NCBI GenBank assembly: GCA_025716815.1
Contig: JAIXMN010000037.1
Span: forward strand, 124,001-188,000
Source: Dichotomocladium elegans
Taxonomy: Eukaryota; Mucoromycota; Mucoromycetes; Mucorales; Lichtheimiaceae
DNA length: 64,000 bases
Direction of reading: 5' to 3'
Numbering within the stretch: position 1 is the first letter of the stretch; every line of letters starts with the position of its first letter. Position numbers and translations under genes: made by a program. The notes below the pieces were generated by a model. That model saw nothing but the letters and a program-made list of their open reading frames with translations, did not search any database and was not told the DNA's origin. This document shows, piece after piece, positions 12,088-23,700 of the stretch.

Positions 12088-13774
12088 ATGCGAAATTGGC
12101 ACATTCTCGGTCGTCAAACGACTTTTCGTTCAAGAAACGAAATCACAAAACCGTCCTCTCTATTTCACCTCCATCGTCTACGTCCACCGACTATTGTTGC
12201 TCCTGCTACTGCACATTCGTTCAAGCTTCTTTCTTGTAGGCAACACGGGACACATCACCACCACCATCACAAGGGTGATGGTGGTGGCCATGTTCATTCA
12301 GATCTGTTCACAACCTTGCAGACCTCTAGTAAGCTTCGCTATTATCCAGTTTATCTTTCGATTGCGTAATTAACTTGTGGGACGCAGGTAAACGCGGAAT
12401 GCGCATTACCCTGGTTGGTTTTTTCGCGAACATCGGACTGACTGCCTCCAAGGGCATTGCAGGGTGGTAATTATCCAAGCAAGAATCATGATCGGATCAG
12501 CTGTATTCACTTTCTCATGTGCTCAACAGGTACATGAACTCGGCGTCACTGCTTGCAGACGCAACCCATTCACTCAGCGGTATCGTATTCCAATAACCGA
12601 TGCCACTTGCAGGATGACATCTATTTCTCACGCCATACTATCAGATCTTTTGAGTGATTTAACTACACTGTACACTTTCCGAATGTCAAGGAAGCCACCA
12701 GATGTTATCTATCCTTACGGATACGGTACGTACGAGTCAAGAAGAAAGCAGCGGATTTCTTTCAATTAAAAACCAAGGGGTACCCATGCGCTATGTATAG
12801 GAAAGTTTGAGACAGTAGGATCCTTAGCTGTGGCAAGTTTCTTGCTGGCTGGCAGTGCAGGGATTGGGCTCCATTCACTAGAGCTTCTAATGGCCGTTAT
12901 CAATCCTTCAACGATTCAAGAAGCAGCTACCCAGGGCGCAGCAGGTGCAGTAGTAGGTCATCATCATCATCACCATGATGGGATATTAGATCCGAATGCA
13001 GCATGGTTCGCGCTCGCAAGTGTTGTAGTGAAGGAATGGTTATATCGTGCGAGTAAGCTGATTTGTCTGGGACGAGACTATGGTGACGGCAAGCCAGGCG
13101 TTCTAACCTTTGGTTTCCACAGCCATTAAGGTCGGCAGGGACGAACGAAGCGATGTTCTGATTGCAAACGCCTGGTAAAGCTTGAGACAGTTAACATACG
13201 ACAGAAGACAGACACTAATTTTTTTTGCGGGCGGAATCAGGCACCATCGGTCAGACGCCTATTCCAGTATTGTGGCCTTAATTGCTATCGCTGGTAGCTA
13301 TGCAGGCATACCTGTTCTTGACCCCCTGGGCGGTTTAGTTGTGTCTGCCATGATTATGAAGCAAGGTTATGGGATCCTTATGTCCTCGCTGACCGAATTA
13401 ATGGATAAGGGGATCAGTCAAGCGGACGTGAAAGCTATTGGTGATGCGATATCACAAGTCAGGGCAAGTGCTTCTTTAGGGTGGTCTATTATATGGATTG
13501 GCATATGCTAAAAAATTCAAGATGTAATGGCATTCAGGAAAAAGAAAAAGACCTTATCGGCTTCCATTCTATCCGAGGCCGTAAACAGGGCCCATTTCAG
13601 CACGTTGACCTTGTCCTCCAAGTCAACTCTGAATTACCTATGCATAAAGCGCATAGGATAGAACACACCGTCCAGGATACGGTGAAACATAGATTCCCAG
13701 AAATCCAACAGGTCCTTGTGTACTTGGAACCATCGGATACTGGCACCAACAGCAGTCAGCAGCATAATCACTAG
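12088..13774 (+). CDS. Cation diffusion facilitator, mitochondrial metal transporter type (MMT/SLC30A9-like)
   Basis: Eight exons (12088-12328, 12388-12466, 12530-12579, 12645-12725, 12801-13052, 13123-13174, 13241-13463, 13538-13774) encode an exporter that swaps a divalent metal for protons. The metal-site motifs are in place: LLADATHSLSDLLSD in TM2 and HHRSDAYSS in TM5, each an HxxxD, with the cytosolic ferredoxin-like domain at the end (HSIRGRKQGPFQHVDLVL). The N-terminus is basic and Ser/Thr-rich with Arg, fitting mitochondrial import, as for yeast Mmt1/2, which handle iron. Two histidine runs stand out: six near residue 58 and six more in a loop near residue 178. The last intron uses a GC-AG boundary (13464-13537). 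Family assignment is firm; iron as substrate is inferred. Confidence 0.92.
12258..12287 (+). repeat. 13-bp perfect inverted repeat (hairpin) in the CDF coding region
   Basis: The arm CACCACCATCAC (12259-12270) is followed by a 4-nt loop and its exact complement (12275-12286), with one more pair at 12258/12287. The first arm encodes the first histidine run. It could form a strong RNA or DNA hairpin. Confidence 0.8.
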
Positions 13775-13878
13775 AACAGCCAAGAACTCACCAGACCTGC
13801 AGCGCGTTTGGCGGTGAGCAATAAAATCCTATCTTACGAAACGATGATCCTGAATAGTTCTTGACGAGTCGGAGAAAT

Positions 13879-14108
13879 ATGAAGAAACGTTCGCAGGGAG
13901 TATACAATGCATCATGGCAACCATCAGCCACCACAAAGCTCCACTCTTCCCAAACTTCCCATGAAGAGCATGAATTACTTACTGACGACGGTGCCCTCCT
14001 TCTACCCCAAAATGATCTTTTGGGAAAACGGCCTTTCACTTTCAGACTACAGAGCGGGAAGCACTAAATGCGTTTGATGTATTCTGGAAGGATAAACATG
14101 AGCTGTAG
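13879..14108 (+). CDS. Small hypothetical protein (two exons, 55 residues)
   Basis: Exons 13879-13990 and 14053-14108 join in frame (donor gtgccc, acceptor ctacag) to give 55 residues with an acidic, regular C-terminus reading HEEHELLTDDEREALNAFDV, then FWKDKHEL and stop. The sequence after the junction reads like a folded protein tail, which is why I accept the model. Earlier exons may exist between 13775 and 13878. I do not recognise the family. It lies between two mitochondrial-type genes (CDF and OPA3), which says little about function. Confidence 0.4.
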
Positions 14109-14406
14109 ATACCATTTCAGGTATCGCTCATCCAAAGCTCGATTGGACGTCAAGGGAATTCCCTTCCGAGCAAGCAGGTCACAACCCCTTGCTTGCATCG
14201 GTAAGATTGTCACCTCCTCGACTTTTGAGAATGGGGAACCATGAGTCGACGTCAGCTGCGATCATCATCATCGGATAGGCAACAGTAAAGAGAATTAGCC
14301 TTCTATGAATGACACGCCTTATTTTATTTCACGCCTCCGCTTTCTGCATACAATGTATGGCGTTTGAGTCCCAAACTCACAGACAGCACCTGTTGCGTCC
14401 AGCGAA

Positions 14407-15243
14407 TCAGTGTGAATATCTGTAAACGGCGATGACTTTCCTCTTCTTCCATACCTCGTCTAGAATCTTGCGGAGTTGATCGTTCTCATGCTGAAGAAGC
14501 TCAATGCGTTCCTCTGCTGTTGCCTGTGCTTGACGTGTACGTTCTAAAGATTCTTTAAGCATAGCCGACTCGTTCTCGAGGTTCTCCAGCGCATCGTCGA
14601 CGTAGTTACGCCTAGATTTTGCAGACGTGTGCGATCTAGACGATTTGGTTTAGGAAGACACGCGCAGACGTACAACACACAAAAGCTCTTGATATGCAAG
14701 CACACTTTACCTCCAACTCTCAGCCAAGATGATGCTTGCTGCAACGGTGAAGATAAATGATTCGCTCAAGAAATTCGCACCTGCTTCAACAGCTCTTTTT
14801 TTTTTAAAAAAAAAAAAAAAGAAGTTAACGCAGCGATGGAACGTCAGATGAACTGTGTGAGTGAGTGAGTCTTGGTAATGGATACGTAGTTCCTTTTATT
14901 TACCGAGCGTCATTCAGGGGTCGGATCACTTCCTTTTTATAACCAAGGAACTTCATCTTGAGCGTCATTTCCAGCCGGTGTGAATGCTGCGAGACAAAAG
15001 TGTGTTTGTTTGGGGGTTGCAAAAGGCATTCTTTTTATCTGTTCATTGCCGCCACATACCTGAGCAACGCCTATGCAGAAATCGCGAAATGCAGCATGCT
15101 GCTTTGCTTGGGTTTTGATGGAATTCGCAACAGGCTTTGCCAGTGTTCTTGAGAGAGAACATCAGTATATTCTCCTTTATTGAAAACCGTCAAGGGCAAG
15201 CGACTGACCGTATCAGGAGTGACCCGAGTTTCAATGTGCTCAT
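14407..15243 (-). CDS. OPA3: OPA3-like mitochondrial membrane protein
   Basis: Five small exons (15209-15243, 15060-15147, 14904-14986, 14711-14794, 14407-14611, minus strand) total 495 nt, or 164 residues. No exon is longer than 205 nt, so the gene is easy to miss. The product starts MSTLKLGSLLIRTLAKPVAN, then SIKTQAKQH, has the family's middle block MKFLGYKKEVIRPLNDARAV, the membrane segment FLSESFIFTVAASIILAESW and a C-terminal coiled coil of about 60 residues (EERIELLQHENDQLRKILDEV). OPA3 proteins sit in mitochondrial membranes and affect morphology and lipid metabolism; human OPA3 mutations cause optic atrophy with 3-methylglutaconic aciduria. The second-last intron ends in an unusual T-run/A-run tract directly before its AG. 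The first donor (gtcagt) is chosen because it restores RTLAKP across the junction. Confidence 0.93.
14795..14821. repeat. Back-to-back T and A homopolymer tract in an OPA3 intron
   Basis: A run of T is followed at once by about 16 A on the plus strand, immediately upstream (in the sense of OPA3) of the intron's acceptor AG. Similar T-run/A-run pairs occur at about 31990-32010 and 32146-32167. Confidence 0.85.
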
Positions 15244-16054
15244 GGCGTCTTTATGTTGCTGGTGCAGGGAACGGGAAAAGTTTGAAGTAGTACGTTTGGT
15301 GTATGTGTGTGTGTGTCTCTGGGTTGGGGGTTGCGTAGCGTCAACGGTTTGGCGTTGGGGCAAGCCCTGTTTATCACTCAATTGGGACGGGGGATGAAAA
15401 AAAGATCAACACCCAGGGGAACGAAAAAAAAAAAAAGAGGTGTATACCCAGCGCAAGCAGGTATCCCAATAATTCGACGACAATGCGAAACGTTCCATGG
15501 ATCCGAGACAAAATGAAACTAAAGAAATGGCGAGTCTGTACAAGCGCTGCGATGCAACACATCCATCTGGAAGCTTCACTGCTCTAGTGACACATGTGGA
15601 TTGCGGTCAAGCAAATGGTCTTCAGGCTTTGGAATGAATCGCGCGCACGCCGTAGGCCGATCCGAAATTGACATTTTACAGCGAGTTGGAATGCTCGAAT
15701 CAGACATGCTCAGCGCGAGTAAAACGGTTTCATTGGCATGATTCCAGCAAGGCGTTCAGAGGCTGACGACATGAAAATCATGGATGAACATATCAATCAA
15801 GATGAAAGCAATAGCTTCCATGGGGCCTTCAATGCGAAGGTTTACAATGCTTTTTTACATATGCAATATATTTTCAAAGTACAATACAGGTCATTATCTT
15901 TCAGGGAGGTCTATGTCACTAGAAGCAAAAAGAGAAAACGAGGAAATATGATTGTTGTTTATATTCTTCACATATGGTCATCTTCAGCCCGATCGGCATG
16001 GTCATCGCCTCCAAGTGCGCTACAGAAGACGAGTTGGTATACTTTTCGAGAAAA
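15244..16054. other. Intergenic, no gene seen
   Basis: This lies between the OPA3 start and the eIF4G stop, both on the minus strand. It includes a GT microsatellite near 15300-15320 and a short A-run near 15426. Open frames here (for example 15738-16127 plus) show no conserved motif and partly mirror the eIF4G tail. It probably holds the OPA3 promoter and eIF4G 3' UTR. Confidence 0.5.
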
Positions 16055-19000
16055 TCAACACCTGGTCTGCACTTGCCTAAACATGTTCGTTGAAGTGGGG
16101 CCACTGGCCACTGGGCTACTCTTTTGATCGATTCCTTTACTTGCCACCCTGTTTAGGCTGGCAAAGGGACTATTGGATGGGCTGAGGATGTTTGTCCGAG
16201 CCTTAGTTCGATCGGTCTTGCCAAAATTTGCGAGCTCATTGACACGGCTCGGGCTGCTGGCGCCTGAGCCAGCACCGGACACAACAGTGTTCCAACCGTC
16301 AACATTTGATGATGGATTACCAATGTTGTTCGATCCTTCTCGTTGCATATCACGTCCGCCTCCTCGATGTGAGCCAGTCCGTGCCATATTCGGAGGAAGG
16401 CCTCCCCGAGAGCTTGATGTACGCTTTATAATCTCTTTTTCTTCGGTCTTGGACTTCTGTGCCTGTTACAACGGATAAATATGTATTCACAAGCGTCTCG
16501 TCTCCTCTCTCTGATCATACCTGCTCATGGATCTCCGCAAGGGTAGCAGGTGCAGGCTGTTTACCACGTCGAGATACCCATTTGTTCTTCCGCAAATCAA
16601 ATACGTCCTGCGAGCAGTATCTTTTTTAGCCGCTGCGCATGCTAGATAGTTACAACTTACCATGATCATGAATTTAACACGTGAGCTAATATTCGGGCTC
16701 TCCATCACTTCTTTCATGCGCAAAAAGTATTTGTCCAGCCATCTCTTGCTACGAGGGTTATCCAGCACCTCACCCACCGTGGTTAGAAGCTTGCACATGG
16801 TTTCCGTTTCCTCGTCCTCAGCGTTCTTTGGATCATCGGCAAGGCGCACTAAGCATTCCATCATGATCTTATCGATCAGCATATGCCGCTTGAACAGCTC
16901 ACCGATGAACACAACTAGGCCAAGACCTTGTCGTTTGGCCTTGACGGCGGCGTAATATTCATCGCTCAGCAACTCGGTGTTTGACTCGTCGACCTGGGGA
17001 AGTTTAACCTTCCATCCCCGTTCGAAATCTGCCTGGCAACGGTTCAGGAGGAGCTTACGGAAAAGATTGATGCCTGACACAATATTGCCATCCTTGTCAA
17101 AGCTGTTGACATCCCGGATATCGTCCGTGACAGAGTCATACATTTTGCGACAGAGCTGGGCCCACATCATTGCGAAAGCAGGCTCGTCGCATGCCTTTTC
17201 AAATGTCAAATCGATGACCAGTCGAAGAGCACGGCCATTTTCTTCCTTCTCAGACTGCTTGGCGAAGTCCCAAATCTGGTCAGAAATAGAATCAAATTTC
17301 TCCAATGTCAATTTGTTCAAGAGCGCCTTGACCTTGCGTGTGATGAATTCGTCCGACATGACCCCCGACTCGGTAACTTCTGCTTCACGTTGTCTTCTCA
17401 ATGCAAGGGGAACCCATCTGTTCTCGCTCTTCTCAAGAGGAGTCACCTGCTCAGGAGGTATCGTTGGTGCACCAGGTTGGGGCGGCTTCTCTTGATCCTT
17501 TGACGCACCATGAGTGGAGCCCTGTCGACTCTTTCCACCACGGTTGCTGCGAGTTCGGGCTCCATGCGAACCTTCCCGCTGCATTCCACCCGGTGACAGC
17601 GCTCCACTGGGTTGAGGAAGGCCTGGTCCACCACTACTTCCGCGGTGAGAAAGCGGTCGGCCGCCGGAAAACTTACCCATCTCCATTCGGCTGTCTTTGG
17701 AACCATGTCGGAACATGTTTATTTCACCACCAACAGGCGTCCGAGGGGTACGGCTCCGTTCTGAACCTTGGCGACGGTTGGCCATCCGTGAGTTTCTGTC
17801 ATCCTGATCGTAGTCAAAGTGCTGGAACGCTGAGAGATCTTCAGACGTCTCAAGGCAGAGTGGAGCAAACTGCATCAAGAAAGCAGGATCGTATTGAATT
17901 TTGCCGCTATTAGGATCTTTGGTACCGAATGGAGCCTTGACATCCGGTGGGTAATGGACAGTGCTTGGATCATCAATTGTGCGCATAGCACCCGCTGGTG
18001 TCTTGGGTGTCCGGGCATATGGCTGATGAGCTTCTGGAACGATGGTCTCCAGGTTTAGACGACGGGGCATAATAGAAGCCTTTTGATCTTCTTTTGCTTT
18101 TTGTTCTTCCCGCTCTCGCAACTCGGCCGCCTCCTTGGCTTGCGTGCTGCTTCCTCCTTCATCTTACGTTCAGCCTCTTTCTTCTCCGCTGCCAAACGCT
18201 CTTCTTCCTCAAGTCTCTTGCGGTCCTCCTCTTCCTTGATTTTTCGCTCAGCTTCTAAGCGTTCCATCTCTTCACGCTTCTTGCGTTCAGCCTCTTCTTT
18301 CGCTCGCTTCTCTGCTGCTAAGCGTTCCAGCTCCTCTCGTTCTTTACGCTCTGCTTCTTCCTTTGCTCGTTTTTCGGCTTCCAAGCGCTCCTTTTCTTCG
18401 CGCTCCTTCCGCTCCTCCTCTTCTTTCGCTTTTCGGAGCGCGTCCAGACGATCCTGCTCTTCCTTTAGTTTTCGCTCTGCTTCCTCCCGCGCTTGCTGTT
18501 CGGCCTCTTCTCGTTCACGCTTTTGCCGAGCGAGAATGGCCTTGTCCACAGGAATTGCATTGACCGGTGCAATCGTCGAGGTACCCGCAGCAGCATGGCC
18601 AGCGATGTGGCCAGCAGTGTGGGCAGGGGTAGGGGTATGGGCAGGAGAGAAGGTATTTGAAGTGTCTGGGGATTTTCGTTCGTCATGTTTCACTGTGTCC
18701 TTGGCAGGGATCGTGGTAGATACTCGGGAATCAGTCTTGATCTCGGCTCTTGTGTTGGGATCAATAATGGGAAGTGCCTTACTACCGCGTGAATGCTGCA
18801 CATATGGGGGTGCCCCATAGGCCATGGTGAGAGGGGTATAATAATGGGGTTGCTGGTTATCATAATTTTGAGTGTACATCTGTGGATGGAAGAAGTTAGT
18901 ATCCCAGGAGAAAAATGAGATAAAACAACACTTACGTATGGTTGAGGATGGGTAGCGTTAGAACTACTCCAGCCATGAATGACAGATATCGGTTGAGGAG

Positions 19001-20135
19001 CCATCGACGGCGAGGGTGATGTTCCCATATGCGGTGACTTTTTCTGATGAGCAGGAAGGAAGTTGCTTGTCTGGGGTGACTGCGAGTTGGGAGGTTGCGG
19101 GTGTCTGTTTTGGTACGTGCGGAAAGTCCTGTTTGGGTGGTTACTCTGAAATTGCTGTGGTTGCGATTCAAAGACAGGATTTGGGTTCGGGGGTGCATAG
19201 CTCTGAGTTAAAGTCCTTGCCTTTTGGTTGTCAACACTGCTGTGGTTTGCGCTATGCGGGCTGCTGTTGTCATTATTACGTTGTTGCTTTTGATGAAGAG
19301 TGTTTCCAGGAGAAGTGGCTGCGGTTGTGGCGGCTGTGGCGATAGTTGTGGCGGTAATGGGGGTATGGTAAGTGCCTGATCGGATTTCATTGAGGTTGCT
19401 CTACACAAAATGAGTAAGCCGAAGAACAAAGCGAGCTATACATGCACTTACGGAGGATGTGTCTGAAATGTGTACACTGCCGAATTTAAGAGCGGACCCT
19501 GATACTTTCAATGCAGTATCGGTCGCCTTGAAAGCGGACGTCTGAACGGGCGTAGATTGGTTGACTGATCCGAATTGAATCTGGGCTGTTCTTAAGTTTT
19601 AAGTAACGCCACTCCAAAAGTCCCAGTCTGTTTCCATCCTCAAACTTACCATTATCCACTGGAGGCGGTTGCGGCATCTGTACCGATATACTGCGAGAGC
19701 TCCTGGATCCTGTATTCGAGGCTCCGCTCTTATATGACGATCTATATAAAAGATGGTTAAGGATTGGTTTTGTTTTACAAGTGGAGCCTGGAATAAAGGC
19801 ATCGCATAAATGCTCATTACGAGCACCCTCGCGCTTGCTCATATCCAAAAGGATTACGTTTTCTTTGTAGAATAGGCCGACTGCTGCTGCGCTATTGGAG
19901 GGGAGCTCATATGCTCTTGCGCCCCTGCTGCTGTACCTCCGGCGGCTTTGGTGGCGATTCCATTTGCATTTGCCCTGCTGGTTGGTGTGGATGGTTGTGA
20001 TGGGGATCGGGTAGTGTTATGTCCTCGCTGATCTGAAATCAGTGAGCTTCGCTTTGCAGCGGCTGCGTAATTGAACGCTCCTTGAGAATTCTGGTTGATG
20101 ATGCTCGTCTCGGATGAAGATGGTGTTTTACTCAT
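16055..20135 (-). CDS. Translation initiation factor eIF4G
   Basis: eIF4G is the scaffold of the cap-binding complex, linking eIF4E, eIF4A and poly(A)-binding protein. Exons (minus): 19858-20135, 19650-19741, 19452-19585, 18936-19400, 16661-18879, 16521-16607, 16055-16462. From the N-terminus one sees low-complexity NYAAAAKRSS and IQFGSVNQ segments, a KALPIIDP block, a long Glu/Lys/Arg-rich coiled coil (about 150 residues), an eIF4E-binding motif YDPAFLM (Y-x4-L-hydrophobic), and a complete MIF4G domain (from VKALLNKLTLEKFDSISDQI to FMIMDVFDLRKNKWVSRR), then a Ser/Arg-rich tail with DGWNTV. No MA3 domain follows, as in fungal eIF4G. The reading frame breaks once, at about 18131-18145, at the end of the coiled coil: either one base is missing or a 62-nt intron (18106-18167, donor gtaaga) is removed. 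Confidence 0.93.
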
Positions 20136-20740
20136 TAGATGAAACAATAATGCATAACCTGACAGGAGCTATTCAAGTAGGATGAATACAGTAAGGACGA
20201 CAACCTTCTTCGGAATATCAAGACGAGATGTACGTACTTGCTTTTTTTATACTTAAAAAAGAAGTGCACGAGCAGGACAGAAAGTAACCAAAAGTTTGAT
20301 GCGGTAGCAAACGTTAAATTTTAGAGTCCAGCCGCACGCCTTCTTGATATTTTCGTTGCCTGATGATTAGGGCTTTTAGGAGGTAACTGCGCAAACCGGC
20401 ACGGGGTTCTTTCCCTTTGGCACTGTGTAAGCGGAAATACTCCCACCACTGCTTTGAATGACTCAATTTAGAACTGCAGTCAGTTTCTAGGCAATCGGAT
20501 ATTCCCTAGTTCTGGATAATTGAAATAAAATATTCTGGAAGACGCAGAGCCAATCTGACAGAATATGTGTATAAAAGAACCATCCGAGCTCTGAGTATAC
20601 CTTGCAGCCTCTCTGGTTCATTTACTAAGCAATATGATGTAGGTTTTATGTAAAAGGTACCGGGAACAGAAATAGAAAAATAATCAGTATAATAATAATC
20701 TATACATCTATTACAAATCTTAAGCCCTTTTAAAACGTGC
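20136..20740. other. Intergenic, eIF4G promoter side
   Basis: This lies upstream of eIF4G and downstream of the Sec7-PH gene. It is AT-rich and shows no conserved open frame. T-rich stretches near 20240-20260 could be part of the eIF4G leader. Confidence 0.5.
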
Positions 20741-23700
20741 TCAGGATATCACGATACAAGCTGCTCGCAGCTCCTCTCCAATCTCCTTGACGAGATCGAC
20801 AGAAGTTTCATCGTAGTCCAAATGAATGTCTGCTGAATCAACGTGCGGTGGCTTATCAGCCTCATTCGCCTTGTCTTGCTCTTGTATACTCTTCTCAAGC
20901 ATGTCGCAATAGTTTTGATATTTGATAATTTCATGCAGTAAATATTTTGACTTGGCCTCCCAGTTGGCAATTGCCTTGACATGATTCTGGCTTTTTGTCG
21001 GGAACTAGAATCAATGATGAAAGTTAAATTACATTGAGCCACCGCATGTAGGAAGGCCCATACGCACCTTGGCAAGAATTTTGCGCTTCAGCTCTCTATG
21101 ATCGTTGATTTCACAGTCCAGGGTCATGAGATAGCCCTTGAGTGTTTCGTATTGTTGATGTTCGCTTAATGTGCTAGAAATGAGTGTTGGGGCTGGCGGT
21201 TTCCAGTCAAAAAGGGTAATTGAGTCAGGGTCCGCGCCACCCCGACACACATAGTGGTCCCCGTCCGGATGAACAACCACATCCGAAAGGCATCCACCCC
21301 ACCCAAACTCCATGTTGCTCACGCCACCAGCGAGTGGCTCCTTGCTTTCACGAGCCGCCCAATAATTGCACGTGGAAACCCATTCAGAGCTTTGGTCCAA
21401 TGAAGCTGTCTGGAAAAGATAGACACCACCGTCAGGCTGTTGAATTGCAAATACGTTCGGTCGTTGTCGGTTATAGCCTGGTGGAGGAAGCACATTTGCC
21501 AGAGTATGGTTGAGCGGAATTGTACCTAGCAAATGTGAATGGGACTTGAAGGATGTACATATCAAGATCAGTAAAAGCTACACACATCTCTTTATCACTT
21601 ACTGCCCACTCATTGCTAGATGCACCACCGAAGGAGGTCAGCACCTGGGGATTATTTTTTTCAGGAAGATTCAAGAGGCTTGCGCCGCTGGAGCGGAGCA
21701 TGCTACGCCGATCCATATCTGATGAGCTTTGTATAGCGTACATCTTAAGTTCACCTTCTGTGACTTGGAGGTAACATTCGCGCCATTCACGGTGTCTGGC
21801 CTTTTGATTGGCATTTTCAAGGAGATGCTTACGCATCACAACTCCTTCTTTCAGATATGGTGGGCGACTTGCAAATAAAGCAGACTCATGTGCCTCCATG
21901 AAATGGATGATAGGCGGGTAGGAGGGTTGCAATGTAGACGTCCTTGCTCTTGAGCCGAAGGACGTGGCAGAACCTATGGACGAAAATGATTCACGCCTTG
22001 GCTTAGGAGATGACGGACGAGAATTTGAACTGGAGCTGTGTCGTGGCTGCGAGCAAGAGATAGGATATGTCAATCTGATTTGCACAAGAGCATTAGTGGG
22101 ATACTACGTACTTGGACCTCGTCTGGAATGAGCGTGGATCGCCGAATGATTGATCCCACACTCCGTTTGAGCCCGACAACTCGTCGCCCGCCTAGGATGC
22201 TCCCCCTTTTTTCCGAGGTTCCATTCCCAACCGCCATTCGCCTTGAGAGGGGTTGCAGGATCTGATATTGCTTGACAGAACTGTACAGGTCTTTCAGATA
22301 TGCCTCCATTTCAGACTCCCACTCTTTGGAGAACTTGGGAGAGCCACGTTCAACTTCATCAGACACGGAACGCTGATCGTGGACTGCGGCCATCGTGTTA
22401 CGAATAAATTCCTGTCGAGTCATTCTGCTGTAATTTCCTTGCGCCACATGCAAATCGGTATTCAACAGAAGCACGGAGTAGACAACGGCATAAACGACAT
22501 CTATGGCACCATATATGAGACATTGATCTAGTTTATTCACCTTCGCCGTCCTGACCTGAACTTCGCAAGATACACCCTGGGTTGCACGACCAGTAACGAT
22601 TGGCAAATACTTCAAGAATCCTGTCAATTTGTTGTGCCTCCGCCTTAAAATAAAGTTTACTACACAGTTTACTGTCATCTCGATTAGCACAGCCAATATC
22701 GGATGCATGTGGAAATTTATATCATACCGGAACGCGTTATCCAGGCGCATATCTGCGAATTCAAAGTTGTTCATATAGTATCCCAGGGTTTCTGAATTCA
22801 GCGGTTTCCTAGGTTCCGTGCGAAGAGAATTAAAATTATGTGCGTTACCCAAATCGATATCTTCTCTTATACCCTTGACCAAGCCATTCAGCAATCCGTT
22901 CGCGAGGGACGACCGTATCGTCTTCTTCCCAGAGATGCTGCGCCAATTCTTTAGCTTCTTTTGCCGCAGGTGCAGCCGGGGGAGCGGTTTCTACTTTGTC
23001 CAACAGATGCCGCGGGTCTTGCACCTGGAAAACATCTGGATCCGTGTCTTTCCAAAATACATCCTCGTATGCGTTTGACATAGGCGGGGTCGGCTGCTCA
23101 CCTCCCGCTGGATTATTTCTTTCGCCCATCAGTGCATCTGCTGCCTTTTGCCGTTGCTCCTCACTGTTAGGCTCTCCATCGTCATCATCCTTCTGTTGCT
23201 GCTGCTTTAAGTCGGTTGCAATGGCAGACCATGACAGGCCACTGTGCCGCTTCGTCGTTGTACCACTTAGACGTTTCCAGTTCAACATCGCCTGCGCAAT
23301 GTCCTCAGGCGGTGGACGACTTCGTCGCTTCTGCTGCTTGGGAGATGTTGCCAGCACCAACCCGCCCGCGCTACCAAAGTGCCCTCCACTTAATCGTTTA
23401 GTAAGCCTTGATTCCCTCTCGATATCATCTTGTGATGACCCGGTCGCGTCGACAAAGACATCGTCGTCGTCGTCATCATCATCATCGTCGTCGTCATCGT
23501 CGTCATTATCGTCGTCATCGTCTTCTTCGCCTTCTTGATCGTCGTCATCATTTTCTTTAATATTGTTTTTGTCGGACGCTTCTGTATTGTTATTACAATT
23601 AGGCGAATTCGGTTGGCTTTCTTCTTCGATCGCATCCATGGATGTATCAAATGTTCGATGGATGTCATCATCGTCGGAAGAGGATGCCTCTATTACTGGT

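Noticed and set aside
18083..18820. Long serine-rich open frame of 245 codons on the plus strand
   Set aside because: It is the antisense of the Glu/Lys/Arg-rich coiled coil of eIF4G; low-complexity coding sequence opens a Ser/Arg-rich mirror frame.
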